DNA from: Acephala macrosclerotiorum
Lineage: Eukaryota > Ascomycota > Leotiomycetes > Helotiales > Mollisiaceae
Assembly: GCA_014904845.1 (NCBI GenBank)
Contig: MU119215.1
Coordinates: forward strand, 438,060 to 502,059
Direction: 5' to 3'
Length of the DNA: 64,000 bases
Made by a program: the position numbers and the translations under genes. Positions 20,604 through 31,905 of this stretch are shown here, one piece after another (within the stretch, counting starts at the first letter, position 1; every line of letters starts with the position of its first letter). A model generated the notes under the pieces. The model was not told where the DNA came from, ran no database searches, and saw only the letters and a list, made by a program, of their open reading frames with translations.

Positions 20604-23600
20604 TTATCGTCCTGCAAGGTTCATGTGCATGACCGCATCCTTCTGCCAGTCCTCATCATCGTCACTTGAGGCGTTCTGCACCCTCAAGCCACCGCGAGTC
20701 TGTTGGCTCGGGAGACTCCACAAATCTCCTTCGCGACCCTCGACTGCAGGTAAATTGATCTGGGGTGCGGACCCTGGTTTTGGCCCAATTCGGGGTGGTG
20801 GCGCTTGAGGGGGTTCGCTCGTTGCGAATCTTGGAATGTTATACTCCGTACTGTCCGCAAAATTGAAGTCGTTCTTGTTTGGATCGTAACCATCCACTGG
20901 GAGTTCAAAATGATGTTTCCTAGTATCCGTCGGGGTGTCGTCGCTCTTGTTAGATTGGGTTCCATTCTCGCCCCTGGATGATCCAAGAACCGAGTCGTCG
21001 TAATTCTGCGCTGGCATTTCGGAGATGCCCGTTGGTAGTGGAACAAATGAATTCTGCGCTCCGACTTGCTGCCTTTCGAGCTCGCGTTGTTCTTCGATGA
21101 TTTGCGGGGCAGATTCCATATTTCGAAGGCTACTGGCCATCACGCTGCTGTTCCTCAGGCTCGCGATGCCACTTCTAGGCTCTATCGTCTCAGTCACGTC
21201 CGAGAGGCCGGACTCAGGATCTCGGATGCCGAATTGTGCCATCGTTCTCATCTTGCGTGTGACCCAGCTTGCCAGGATCTTTCCTCGCTGCTTTTCTCCG
21301 AGTCGCGATCGTGGAAAGTCGCCTCTGTTGACGAATGCGACGATGTCGACCACTATCTGATGCTCGTTGAGAATGGCATTGACAATCACAGGAACAATTG
21401 ATGCAAGGTACGCTTTCCTGCCGACCTCAACTAATACCACAATCAGTCCACCAGCCTGGAAGACAGCACTGTTCCGGCGTTAGCTTTGCCTACAATTATG
21501 TTCAATTTTGGTGAGTACTCACCAGCCTCCAGGTACAATGTTTCGATGACATTTCTCGACCGAGTATTCAATGTCCATTGGGAAGTGACTGAGCCCGTTG
21601 ATTTCAAAAGTCTCGCCAATATTACCCAAGACGAAGAGAACTTGCATATCGACTTGCGCACCATTGGGACCAATAGGCCTGCTGACGTTATGCAAAAAGC
21701 CGAGGTCTCCGGTACGGATGTACTGAACATTTGGATCGCCATCAAGAGTGCGCCCATCAAATCTTTCTGCATCGAAGGGATCCTTGGAGCCATAGAATGC
21801 GCGTACACAAGCCTCGGACTCAACCCAAATCTCTCCATATTCACCTTCATAGCAAAGTGTCCTACTCTCTGGGTTTACAATCGCAATTTGAGTTGACACG
21901 GGCACCATGCCAGAATCTTGAACTAGAAGAGACTTTGGTTCTGATTCTGGATCGACTGGGTATATCATACCTCGTCGAAGGGCCTGCGTCCCCAGCCAGA
22001 GTTCGATAGGCTCGATACACATGTATGAACGCGATGCGATCATAGGATTGAGGACGTGAGAGTATATAGTGTTAATGGCTGTCCGATCAAGACCAGTTTG
22101 CGCAAAGTGAAGACGGACTTTCTGGAAAACATCTACACGAGGACGACCCTCTGCAGAGATCATCATGTTCTTGAGCTCATGCAATTGGAACCCTTTTCCA
22201 GGCATGACAGCCATAGCATGATCGAGCATTTGAGGCGTTGCGTATGTATCCTTGATCTTATATCTTGAAAGCGTTAAGAATAAGGAGACCGGATTTTGGG
22301 CGAATTCGACAGGAGATACTAGATAAGTAGGCGCACCGACGAAAACCCCCATCAGACATGTGTGAATAAACCCGAGGCCGCTGGTACTTCTAACGCAGCC
22401 AAGTACTGGTCTGGAGCTAGTCATTTGGCAGGTTTCCTTCTGAACTTTGCACATACCCATAATCGTGTCGTGACCTAGCTGCACGGCGATACGTCTTTGA
22501 TCTGGAGTCCAATATGTCCATACCAGGACAGGATATCCAGGCTGAACCCATATTTGTTGCATAGTCAATCCCAGGTCTCTGCACCCGCTGTTCTGCTTCG
22601 GCGGCTTTGTCGTGTTGTAAATGCTCGGAACTGAGACCTTCAACACTTGAGCAGACTGTTTGACGTGCTGCGAAACAGCCTTCTGCTTCATGAGATGATC
22701 CACATCTTGATTGACCAAGACTGCACGCACTCCGTAGTCTGCTACCATATGAAGGTAAGCAGGCGCATCTTCATTCAATCGATTCTGGTCCAAAGGAGCC
22801 ATTGGTATCGCGGTAGCGCCTAGGCAGAAACAGGCATGCACTGCATAGACAAAGTCTTCTGAGTGCGTGTACATGAGAATCAGATGGTCTCCTGCTCGAA
22901 TCTTGACCTTGTTCTTCAGATACATGGCAACAGCAGCCACTTTCGTGTCAAACTTCTTCCATGTAATCCCTTTGCCTTCCTTGCCTCGGCCGTCGATCGT
23001 GCAGTACGACAGTTCCTCAGCTTGGCGTGCAACTCTCCACTGGAGTAGGTCGACAATGCTGGAGAAGTTGTTGAGAGGAGTCGAGGTGCGGTCATCGATG
23101 ACCACTTCTCGACGATCGATACCGGAGTATTGCTTGTCACCGGGTGATAGAATATCCTCTCGTGCTTGAGACGCAAGCGGCGACCAGATACCGCCGATAG
23201 GGTCCACGCCAATGGGGAGATTCAATACCGCCCTCTCGACACCAAACTTGACGTGCACACATGGCAGATTACCAAGGTCAAATTCTCGTCGACAGAGCAT
23301 GTTGCCGATCTCTCTTCGGCCATTCTTCAGCACCTTGGGCAGTGTGTTCGGAGCTGTGATCATCACGCAGTACACACGCAAATGATGCTCTTGCATCAAG
23401 ACCTCCATGCACCTCTCTGATAACGAATCAAGCAAGGCCGTATCCAACTGTCGTGGTGGGCCTCCCGAGGTTGCCGGGGCAGTGGAGGCAGATTGAGATT
23501 CCAGCAAAACAATCGGCAAATGCTCCTCATTTACGAAAACATCGAAGGCGGAGCAATCGTATATCTTAGGAACATTCTTCATAATGCTCACGATGATGTG

Positions 23601-26471
23601 CTGCACAAAGAAGTATCGATGCTCGGCAATTTCGTGGCCATGCTCCACCCACTCGACTTTCTGACGGATTCGATCTTCATATAAGCCTAGGACAAAGATT
23701 TTCCCTTCAATGACGGTACCCAATAAACCCGTCCGTAGAAATTCGGGCTCAACCATCATCGGGGTTGGGTCCCCGGGGGCAAATTTGTACGGCCGAGCAT
23801 GGAAGATCTGCTCTGTGTGTTTTGGCAATGCCCAGAAGCCCCCAGAGAGCGAAGGAGAGTCAACCCAGATCTCACCTACAGAGTGAGGGGTAGCAAGCAA
23901 TCCGGTCTCTGGATCAACAACAGCTAGAGTGGCGTCGGGTATTGGGAAGCCAAAAGCGCCAACTCTTACGCAACCAAGTTCACTGCTAGCTTTTTTGCGA
24001 GCTTCTTCTCCTATTGCGACAACGACAACTTCGTTCGTCTTCAGTGCTTCTCGGTCCAAGAGAACCTCGCTCAGTTCAGTCCGTTCTTCTTGCTGGCTTG
24101 GGGCGGTGGTTCCACCGCCAATGAGACTAGCAAATCCATTGCTAGGCGAGGTCTCCTTCTCTTTCTCCTTGTCCTTCTCCTCCTTTTCCTCAACGGAATG
24201 TCCATCGGACATATCTAATTTCAGGGGGCAACCCATTCGCTCCTCTCCGCCCAACCAGTCGCGCATACTGATGACCATGCCTCCATGTTCAGGAAGGCAC
24301 AACATTGGAGCAACCAGTTCTCGTGCCCGGGGGTTTCGCATCGGCCGAAGCCATCTATCAGCTAGTACTTCATGAAATTCGCTATCCACGGTAAGAGCGT
24401 CTATCAGACACAGCTTAACGTGCTGGAAATTAGGCTCCTGACCCTTCTTGAAGTTCCTCGTGGTCATAGGATCTTGCTGGTAGTTGTACGCTGCTCGCTT
24501 GAGCCCTGGATAATCTGCGAGCATCAAGGTAGCTTTATATTTCGTGATAAGATGAGCGTAGAGACCTGGTGTTTCCACGGCTTTGTTCTCCATCCAGACT
24601 GTGGTATGGCCTCCATAGACAGTGAGTAAAACGCCTAGGATCATGCCAATGCCCTGCCGTGGATCCAAATACGATAGCAGGATTTCGCCATTGTTCCCAC
24701 TGCCAGCCATTAACCGGCCATTTTTATCCCTCAACTGTGAATGGAAGGTATCGCCTTTGCCTGATGGCACAGTTGAGAAAATGGCACTCAAGCAAGCCAT
24801 CTGATGCATGATGGTCCGATGGCTCATCACAACACCTCGCAAATCTCCAGTGGGCGCACGGGAGAACTCGATATAAGCAAGATCAGGTACTTGCAAAGCT
24901 GGTGAGTCATCCTTCTTCTTTGGATGAAAACTTCCAAATTCATTCGTCTTCCACCATTCCACTCCTCGCGGCCAGTTGAGCTTCTGGGTCGTTATGTCGC
25001 GTTGAAATGCTTTAAGATTATTATCGGTAGTTAACGCAAGATGTGCTTGTGTGGAGGTCAAAATTAAATTGAGCTTCGCGTAATCTTCGAGATCGTTGAT
25101 AGGCACGGCCACGACTCCAGCGATGAAACAACCAAGAAGAGCAATAGCAAAGTCGATGATCTCAGTATCTCGGTAGATCAAGGCAACTCGGTCTCCACGG
25201 TATAACGAGCTTTTGTCTCTAATAACCTGTGCGACCTTCTCCGCTCTGCTAGTGAGCTTATCCCAGGTGATGGATGCGATTTCTTTGCCCTTACTATCCA
25301 ATACCCAATAGGCTGTACTCTTAGAGTTTGCTTTACTTCGGTGTCTTAGCACTGCCGCAATATTGTCGAACCTCGACATCGGAACATTGCCATCGTGGGG
25401 ATCATACACAGCGAAGGGAACATCCCGAGGTTCAAGAGGCATCTGGTATTCAAGTGCTGCTGGTGGCGGAAGATCACTTGTAGTCAGCATCGGTGGAGCC
25501 ATGGCGGCGGTGGGCGAGAAAGCATCACTTGAGGAGTATCTGTGAGGACCGCCGTAGGAATTGTGAGGCCCATTATCGAATCCTTGCTGCCCAGCGAAGT
25601 CGGAAAAATAGCCCTGCTGTGATTCCCCCAACATTGTACCGTGTGAATCCATCATAGTTCCTGAACGGCTCTCGTATGGGCCGCTTTGATGCTCTTCGTA
25701 TCCGGCTTGGTGAGCGGGATTGAAGGCATAATTCGACCGGGAAATAGACGCCATCGTCGCGCTTCGATCCGCAGAATTACCCCCAGATGTCGGTGTGATT
25801 GGTAGAAAATTTTCTTGCCCTTGGGACTTCCTTTGTGTTGGATTGTGGACGCCCAAACGCAGCTGTGACGGTGGTCCAGCGTATGTAAATCCGCCCTCCT
25901 GAGCCCTATTGTTCCCAAAACTCGGATATTCGCTCCCCATTGTATTTAATCTTCCAGAAGAACCTGTTCTCGCGGGCGATTGAGGTGGTACTTCTGGCCT
26001 CGGGCCGTGGTTTTCGGAATACTCCCTAGAGTTCGCATTAAGCGCAGCAAGTGAAGCACTGCGAGAGCCATCGTTCGAAGGGTGTAAAGTATCATCAGGA
26101 GAGTGTATTCGTAAGCCCTTCAGATCATTTGCAACAGCTGAGGCGCCAAGGTACTGGGATAGAAGCATTGTTCGCCGTTTTTGGTATCTGCAAAAGAAGA
26201 TCAGAAATACAATCCATAGCAGCAGCGCCGACTTCTCGCAGTAAATGACAGTCATCGTACCCTTTCTCTGTGATATCCCCCTCCTAAAAAGGCATCGTCA
26301 GTCAAGTTTCATACAGTATTGCAATTGCAGATATCCCACTAATGCAGGTACGTCGGCGCACGCGACAGAGCATTAAATGGAATACCCATGAATGAACACA
26401 CTGCCACTTACTTCCAGCTCATGTTCAAGCTCTTGCAGCTTGTCCTGCAACTCTGGGTTATTTGTGTCCAT
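20604..26471 (-). CDS. CPS1: CPS1/DIP2-like protein: DMAP1-binding domain plus two adenylate-forming domains
   Basis: The model joins, on minus, 26471-26412, 26283-26261, 26187-21523 and 21468-20604 (1870 residues). The first two exons (60 and 23 nt) encode the DMAP1-binding start MDTNNPELQDKLQELEHELE|EGDITEKG|YQKRR; without them the large frame would falsely start inside intron 2. All junctions agree in phase. After a disordered Ser/Gly/Pro region come two AMP-binding-type domains, at about residues 280-870 and 1060-1660, then a helical C-terminus. The A-domain core motifs are diverged, as in the animal DIP2 family. In Cochliobolus and other fungi CPS1 is reported to be needed for virulence, and DIP2 relatives are linked to lipid metabolism; the reaction here is not evident from sequence. 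Confidence 0.93.
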
Positions 26472-28133
26472 TTTGGCAGCGTCTGTCCGGACACAGGCTC
26501 CGGCAGCTAGTCCCTCGTCGTATGTATGTATTGAAGAAGTTTAAGGGGTCACGAGTTGTTGATAGCATGAATTGTAGTCGCCTGGAGTTGGCGATCAGTG
26601 TCGACTAGTCGTTTGTGTAGCAGGCAGGCAACATCATTGAGACATGACTTGGATGCTCAATGACCTCGTTCTCGTTCCTGAAAATGATGCTTCTCTTCGT
26701 ATTCTGGGTAAACCTGGTCTTAAACTTGAGCCGAAAAGCCGCTAGTCCCTGATTGGTTACGCGACTCCGCACGGTCTTTGTGGGGAGCTTAAAATATAAA
26801 TAAAAGTTTTTCGTAAAGATTCTGCTCTTCTCATCAACTTTTTAAATCGACATCGACAGAGGACACGATATGGCATCGTCTTTTCTATTGACAGATTCCA
26901 ATTGATTATGAGCTAGGTACGCGCGCATAGCAAGCTTGCTCATTGACCTGAATTATCAGCGCGCTTCCTTTGCTACCTCTGTATTGAGAATGCATTTCTA
27001 CCTCGTTATCAGCTCTTAACATCAGCTGAAGTTGATCATCCAGGAAAATTGATAATCATTGGGTATGTACACGACAAACTTCTTGGTTCATTTCCTACCG
27101 CGGCGCTCTAGCACACTGCATGATGAAAAATTTAAAAGCAATATTACAGTCCTCTTATGAAATACTTCGGTATTATGTGGATTAGCTTGGAGACCTTCTG
27201 ACATACAAAACTTTCCTCCTGCCTTGACGAGTCTCAATTTGGCATCAGCAGCAGAATCGCTGACCTCACCACAGATATTTGAGCTTTCAATGAGTCCGCC
27301 GCCTGTCGACTGTCTGGGAACATTCTCAACATTTTTGTTTTCTTTAGCGTAGCTTTGGCATAGCTTTGATATAGTGTTAGCAAACTTACTATGAAATTCT
27401 CCACTTTGCATAGTCACTTTGAGGTATTTCGATTTCCGTTTTCAGCTTTTGTCGTGGTGCATCTGAGATCTCAACTCTGGTTGGGAGACGAACCCCCAAA
27501 TATAATCATGCGAATATGCAAAAGTCATGAATTTTCCCTCTCAACCATGCTCTAATTGATTCCATTCCTTCTCACCGCCAGACATTGGGTCCGTAAGAGA
27601 ATCTTTCCATACCCTAGGCCTCAAGCGAGCCCTCAGTGCCCTCTCTCGTCGAAGATTAGCTCCAGTAATCAGAAACATCTCTCTCGCCCTTCTCTTGAAA
27701 ATCCTTGAGGGCTCTTTGATGTTGTGAGGTTCCATTTGGGGCTCCCTTTCCAGGAAAGAGGTCGAAGTATGGATGGAGAGGTGAAGCTCATCTTTCTCCT
27801 TTTTGCATTCAGTCACGGGAGTCGAATGAATCGTGATACCCTTCCCAGAGAACTGATTTAAGAGTGTGCTCGCTGTTTCTTGTCTTTGTCAAAGGTTGGT
27901 CTTTGGTAGTTGGGAATCGTTGTCTAGTCGAGTCTGCGGTTGCTCGTATTGCTGCTGATTATTGGGTTTTGTGGGCGAGTGTTGGTTGGACTTCGTGCCG
28001 GAAAGGGAAAGATGTAGGTGGGGATGACGGGAGGTTTAGGCTATAGTGGCGATTGATGACCTACTCGACGTTTTTAGAAGTCTGTCCGGGTACCCCCGAA
28101 ATACCTGTGGCCTAGCTGAAAGAGTGTCCGGTA
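26472..28133. other. intergenic with unrecognised short frames
   Basis: The CPS1 promoter and leader occupy the first few hundred bases. On minus, 27816-27541 and 27417-27088 are open frames of about 90-110 codons (the first without an ATG), preceded by an A/C-rich leader-like stretch (about 27840-28010). They might be pieces of one small decayed gene, but no domain or shared frame supports this. Confidence 0.3.
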
Positions 28134-30418
28134 TCAAATCCACAAATAAACGTCGTTAGAAGGCTTAGGATGAGGAGTACTAATTCGATAACATCGGCAT
28201 TGTGCGCCATCAGCTAAGACTCGCCAGGAATCGGGATTTTTCTTCAAGTGCTCGAGTATCTGCGATATGCTGAGCGATCGTTCCGTATCTTGATTTGTAA
28301 AACTTCGTGTTCCGGTGCTCTGGTCCGAAAGTATGAATACACATTTCCCAAGCTCTTTCAAGAAGGCACAAGCTTTCTGCAAACCGACCTTGACTATGAC
28401 AGGCATTCCCAGTAGACTCTGTGCTTGGCAAATGCTCGTATGATCCTGTATAGACTCGCTTTCTGCTATCAGGTGCACTCTCCGAGCGATTGTCTCTGCC
28501 TCTACGTGCCTACCTTAGCTGTTCAAACACTCGGTCAGTGTGCATTCGTATGACAACACTTCATGGTGTCTGTGACCGAGAAGCTTCTGAACCTTTGGTA
28601 ATATATCTTGGATTATACCTTCAGCTTCTAATTAAGTGACGGCCTCGCTTCATCAAATTTAGACTTAAATCCCTGCGAGTAAACAGGGTATCAATATGCC
28701 TCTGGCCTAAAGCCTTTCCCTGGGCTACTATCACTTGGGCGAGAAGCTCTTCAGCCTTCAGGACGTCACCTGTTTCATTACCAGGAAGGAGTCAGCATCG
28801 TGTTCATCGCGGCTTTGCCTAGCCGTCAAGGCATGAAATTTTCAGACGAAGTCGTTGATACCCATTCCCCGATACCCAAATAACCCCCAAAGTTCCCAAG
28901 TAAACTTGGCCTACTAGATCTGACCCACGCAACATAGACAACGTAGCTTACGTGTCTCGTCGCATTGTGATATCTCGAGTGCCTCGAGCAACGTCCTCGG
29001 AATGCCCAGACTTTTATCATACATGCAACTCCGAGATAAGATGAATGCCAGGTTGGCTAATGCATCAAGTATGACTTCATCATCTGGCCCCAGAGCCGTT
29101 CCACCATATCGTAGAATTTCCTGAGGGAGCTGCTCCGTTTCGGAATAATTTTCTGGTCTCATTAAACATCTGGCAAGGCATAATTTGATGATTGGCAGGT
29201 GGCGGCTTGAATGCGATATGATTTTCAATGCTTTTGTATGAACAATTCTGCTGGGTTCTTCAGCGGCTGGTAGTTGTCCTCAAGCGTTAAAGACATCGGC
29301 AACTTCGCTCAAAGCTACTAGTGTTGGTAAATCGTGTTCCCCTGCGGCGGTCTTCTATGTCTTGGCAGTTTGCTGAAGTAGATATTCAGCAGTTTTGTAT
29401 CTACACTGTTCTGCATAGACACAAGCCAGTCGAGACATAGTGTCCAGGATATTTGGATGCTCCTCGCAAAACATTGCCTGCATGATATTTCACCTTTGAA
29501 CAAGTTCATCTTCCTCCTTTTGCTTATACCTTACCGGGCCACAATCCATGGAGGTGTCATAGTCTTGGGGAGGAAGCTCTTCTAGAATGTGGAGGGAACA
29601 CAAGTCCATGGATCATCGTGCATACCGTGGGAGGAGTGATTGGCTAGCGCTTCCAAAGACGATCTAGTTTTAGACCTGCAAGGGAGTTTAAAGGGACAAC
29701 GGAGACTGATGGGGGCGGCGAAAGGAACAGAACTTTTGCCTACGAAAGCTTCCAGAATCAAGTTTCGATCGAAGTTTATGGCGTCGACTCATGGAGATTT
29801 CGTGTGCTCGTATGGAGGCTCTTGTACTCGAGTCGTCTTCAGTATGATGGTAGGCGTCATGTTCATACCGTGGAGAGGGATCAAAAAGCTATTTCCACCG
29901 GCATCTGCAGGGGGATCCAAGAACAGTACTGTAGCTAATGTTCGAGGGTGTCGACGGAGTAGCTTATAAGCATTCATGCTCAGCCTCTAGCCGCGAAGAA
30001 GGAATGAAAAGACTTACGCGAAGTTGCATCATGTTGCCAGCCAGCGATGTCACTTCCGACCCGTTTCTCCCAGCGTCATATATCCCATGATTTGACGACT
30101 TTGCCTCTGAAACGAAAAGTGGTCTCTTTTCCCTGGGATTTTCTCCGATGCGTCTTTTTGGCGAGGACTTTCATCTTATCCCTCCTCACATTCTTTTGCA
30201 AGTCCCAACTTTCAAGCTTGCGTTTATGTTGTCTCTCCCTAAGAACATGTGACATGTCAGCCATTGTGTACGAATCGAGGGAATTTTATGCCATACGTTA
30301 CGAGGAACCCACGGTCCTCACGCAACATGGCCACGACCTTCTTGTTTGTCATTCCCCCCAACGGATACACCCCAGCAATAAAGTCACGATGTTCTGCCCA
30401 TTCTTCGTTTCTGTACAT
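28134..30418 (-). pseudogene. Clr5-domain / TPR protein, inactivated
   Basis: On minus, ATG 30418 opens the fungal Clr5 domain: EEWAEHRDFIAGVY, then a normal 58-nt intron (30296-30239, GCTGAC branch), then ERQHKRKLESWDLQKNV and KETTFRFRGKVVKSWDI. A TGA at 30078-30076 sits where Arg is expected (next is RWEKRV). Coding character resumes at about 29640-28920 in one frame: LHILEELPPQDYDTSMDCGPVRY and TPR-like repeats (EHPNILDTMSRLACVYAEQ, YKTAEYLLQQTAKT), cut by TAG and TGA codons. Another TPR part (SQGRFAESLCLLERAWEMC, FGPEHRNTKFYKSRYG) lies in a shifted frame at 28430-28210. Clr5 proteins with C-terminal repeats are common in this group of fungi; their role is poorly known. This copy cannot make the full protein. 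Confidence 0.7.
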
Positions 30419-30435
30419 ACCTGCTTTAACGGATA

Positions 30436-30810
30436 CGATTAAAATGGCGACAGGCCACAAGGCATCAACCCACACAAACAACCCCCTGCAGCCCAAAGTT
30501 TTTAGGCACTCATGCCATTTTAATAAGCGATACCCCCCTTTTTATAATACTTAAATCATGTCTTTTGCAACAACTACTCACACCATAAAATCAATTTTTT
30601 TTATTAACTAATAATTAATGCATAATTAATGCGATGCGATTATATTTTTTAAAATTTTAAAAAGTTGTAAATTGCGTGCGCTATAATTGCACTTTGCGCG
30701 AAAACTTGAAAACTTTTAAGTCAATTTTTTAAGAAATATAAAGTGGCATAGCTGACCTTTACGAGTAGTGTGTTTTTGTTGCGCCTTGTTGCTTGTCGCC
30801 ATTTTAATCG
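30436..30810. mobile_element. MITE-like element with about 38-bp terminal inverted repeats
   Basis: The left end (from 30436) and the reverse complement of the right end (to 30810) are identical for 17 bp (CGATTAAAATGGCGACA) and remain about 80% alike for some 38 bp, including ACAAGGC. The interior is AT-rich (30540-30760), with no coding capacity. A further partial GCCATTTTAAT copy lies inside at 30510-30520. No clear target-site duplication was found. The left end is 18 bp upstream of the start codon of the Clr5 relic. Size, ends and lack of genes fit a non-autonomous DNA transposon. Confidence 0.5.
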
Positions 30811-31905
30811 ATTCCTCTCCGGATAATGTCTAGGTGTCGTCAACGTCGGATGATTTGGTGCTGTATTAGTTCCTAACTTGGGCGAATAAGGATTTCGAGC
30901 GACGTGGTCTTTTCAACAAGGAAAGTCAAGTAAATATATCGCAGATACAGCCTCGTGAGGGTCAGGCTGGCGACGAAGAAATTCGTAGCTAGCCTAATAG
31001 CAAAAGGACCGCTAGCAAAAAAACCATCGGGATGTGAGAACATGGTGAGAGTTTTGGTCGTTTTGTTGAATGATAATCGCTCTGATAAGTATTGAGAGCC
31101 ACAGGCTCTAGAACCGATGTTGACAGGTACTGGGGATGAGATAACTGATGCAGGATCGTGGTGGCCGTCAAGAATTGTTTCGGTGAAGTTGAATGTCAAG
31201 AATAGAGAGCTGGCTAAGTCCCTGCTAGTTTGAATTAAGTCCAAAGTTTGATTCTCATCCCAAGATCGTTGAAGCTGTTATTTCATATGTTTGTATTCAG
31301 AAACTATCCAATGTCTCCGTGGGTTATCCATCCGTACCCCAATTGCACGCTGTAGTTTGCGTTGCTTTCGCGCCAATTTTAAATTAAAGGGAGAGGATTC
31401 CCTTCCACAACATCAGATATGATGTCAATTTCTACCTTGGGAAATTCCTGTCAATCAAGTTGAACATTGCTGGGCTGCTGATGTGCACATCACTCTGGTA
31501 CATTTCAAGTATCGCATTCACCATAGTAGAGCGGGTCACTGAAGAAGCGAAAGATAAGAGCTATGTTCCTGCACTGGAATCAAGCACCTTCCCTCGTTCG
31601 ATCCGCCGATTTACAAGCCCCCAAAAACCAGGACTCCAGCAAAGGCCCGTCTGATATGCCCTTGTTGCCTCCCTCATATTGTACACTCGTTCGACATTGG
31701 TGGATTTCCTTCCATCCAAAAGCATGTTTACAATAGCACAGAACAAAATACGCCCAGATATTCCGGTTAAGCTCCTTTAGCCTTGATAGCGCCGACCGTG
31801 ATCGTTTCTCATAATAGTAGCGAAATTCTCGATGGTGATATTGATGATTGGAAAAATAGTGGAACCACAAATCTGCACCTGATTTGGAAATTAAGGTTAC
31901 TGCGG
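30811..31905. other. gene-poor stretch with a possible coding relic on minus
   Basis: On minus, 31244-30873 is a 123-codon frame without ATG. Just upstream (31440-31245) the sequence suggests further coding interrupted by TAA/TAG (for example NWRESNANYSVQLGYGWITHGDIG before TAG). No family was recognised. From about 31500 onward this is probably the 3' flank of HOS4. Confidence 0.3.

Noticed and set aside
21519..26255. CPS1-like protein starting at the ATG at 26255
   Set aside because: This ATG lies inside intron 2; the DMAP1-binding start encoded by the two upstream exons is the expected N-terminus.
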